Shown piece by piece: positions 19,194 through 19,278 of a stretch of DNA of 19,278 nt (position 1 is the stretch's first letter; each line of letters begins with the position of its first letter). The notes beneath the pieces are model-generated. The model ran no database searches and was not told the DNA's origin. It worked only from the letters and a program-made list of their open reading frames with translations. The stretch comes from Ophioceras dolichostomum (Eukaryota; Ascomycota; Sordariomycetes; Magnaporthales; Ophioceraceae), in assembly GCA_003049485.1 (NCBI GenBank), contig PYST01000523.1:1-19278 (forward strand), given 5' to 3'. Both the position numbers and the translations under genes were made by a program.

Positions 19194-19278
19194 TAATGGT
19201 AATGGTAATGGTTTATTTAACGTCCGAGGGCTGTCCAGGCCCGACCTCCCGAGGGGTATAGGACGTGCTAGCGGCTAT
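19194..19278 (-). mobile_element. 3' end of a probable Tad1-type LINE, cut by the window edge
   Basis: Read on the minus strand, the sequence runs through a GC-rich block (CCCTCGGGAGGTCGGGCC), then CCCTCGGACGTTAAATAAA and three CCATTA units, after which host sequence starts. AATAAA lies at 19217-19212. A GC-rich 3' UTR with GGGC/GCCC hairpin potential, a poly(A)-like signal and a short tandem-repeat tail instead of poly(A) fit non-LTR retrotransposons of filamentous fungi, and the wording matches my memory of Tad-like 3' ends. No reverse transcriptase is in view; it would lie to the right of the window. Confidence 0.6.

Overview
The window looks like nuclear DNA of a filamentous ascomycete (Pezizomycotina, probably Sordariomycetes). 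The basis is one short intron with a GTAAGT donor and a CTAAC branch motif, GC-rich coding DNA, very large low-complexity proteins, a pyrimidine-rich leader, and what appears to be the 3' end of a Tad1-type LINE at the right edge. The lineage is inferred; no diagnostic gene such as rRNA is present.

Layout: 1-844 is the 3' flank of gene 1, with small repeats and a 16-bp palindrome. Gene 1 (845-9130, minus) encodes a protein of about 2761 residues dominated by Gln, Pro, Gly and Ser. It carries seven short basic/hydrophobic motifs, a collagen-like Gly-Pro-Gln tract and an acidic, Trp-containing C-terminus. 9131-11714 is the spacer between the genes, with no credible gene. Gene 2 (11715-16024, minus, two exons) encodes about 1405 residues, also mostly disordered. 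It has an acidic YDGDDWG motif near the N-terminus, several conserved-looking short segments, one segment near the C-terminus that looks folded, and a basic GKGLF motif at the very end. 16025-18812 holds the promoter side of gene 2 and otherwise non-coding DNA, with one weak trace of a broken reading frame. 18813-19190 is a two-copy tandem repeat of about 189 bp. 19194-19278 is the putative LINE tail.

The two genes lie in tandem on the same strand, are both giant disordered proteins, and share two short motifs: Y-x-G-x-[DE]-W and a Lys-rich GKGLF. This makes a shared pathway plausible, for example cortical, membrane or actin scaffolding, but that is inference. I could not assign either to a named family. 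I see no CRISPR array, RNA gene, secondary-metabolite cluster or defence system.
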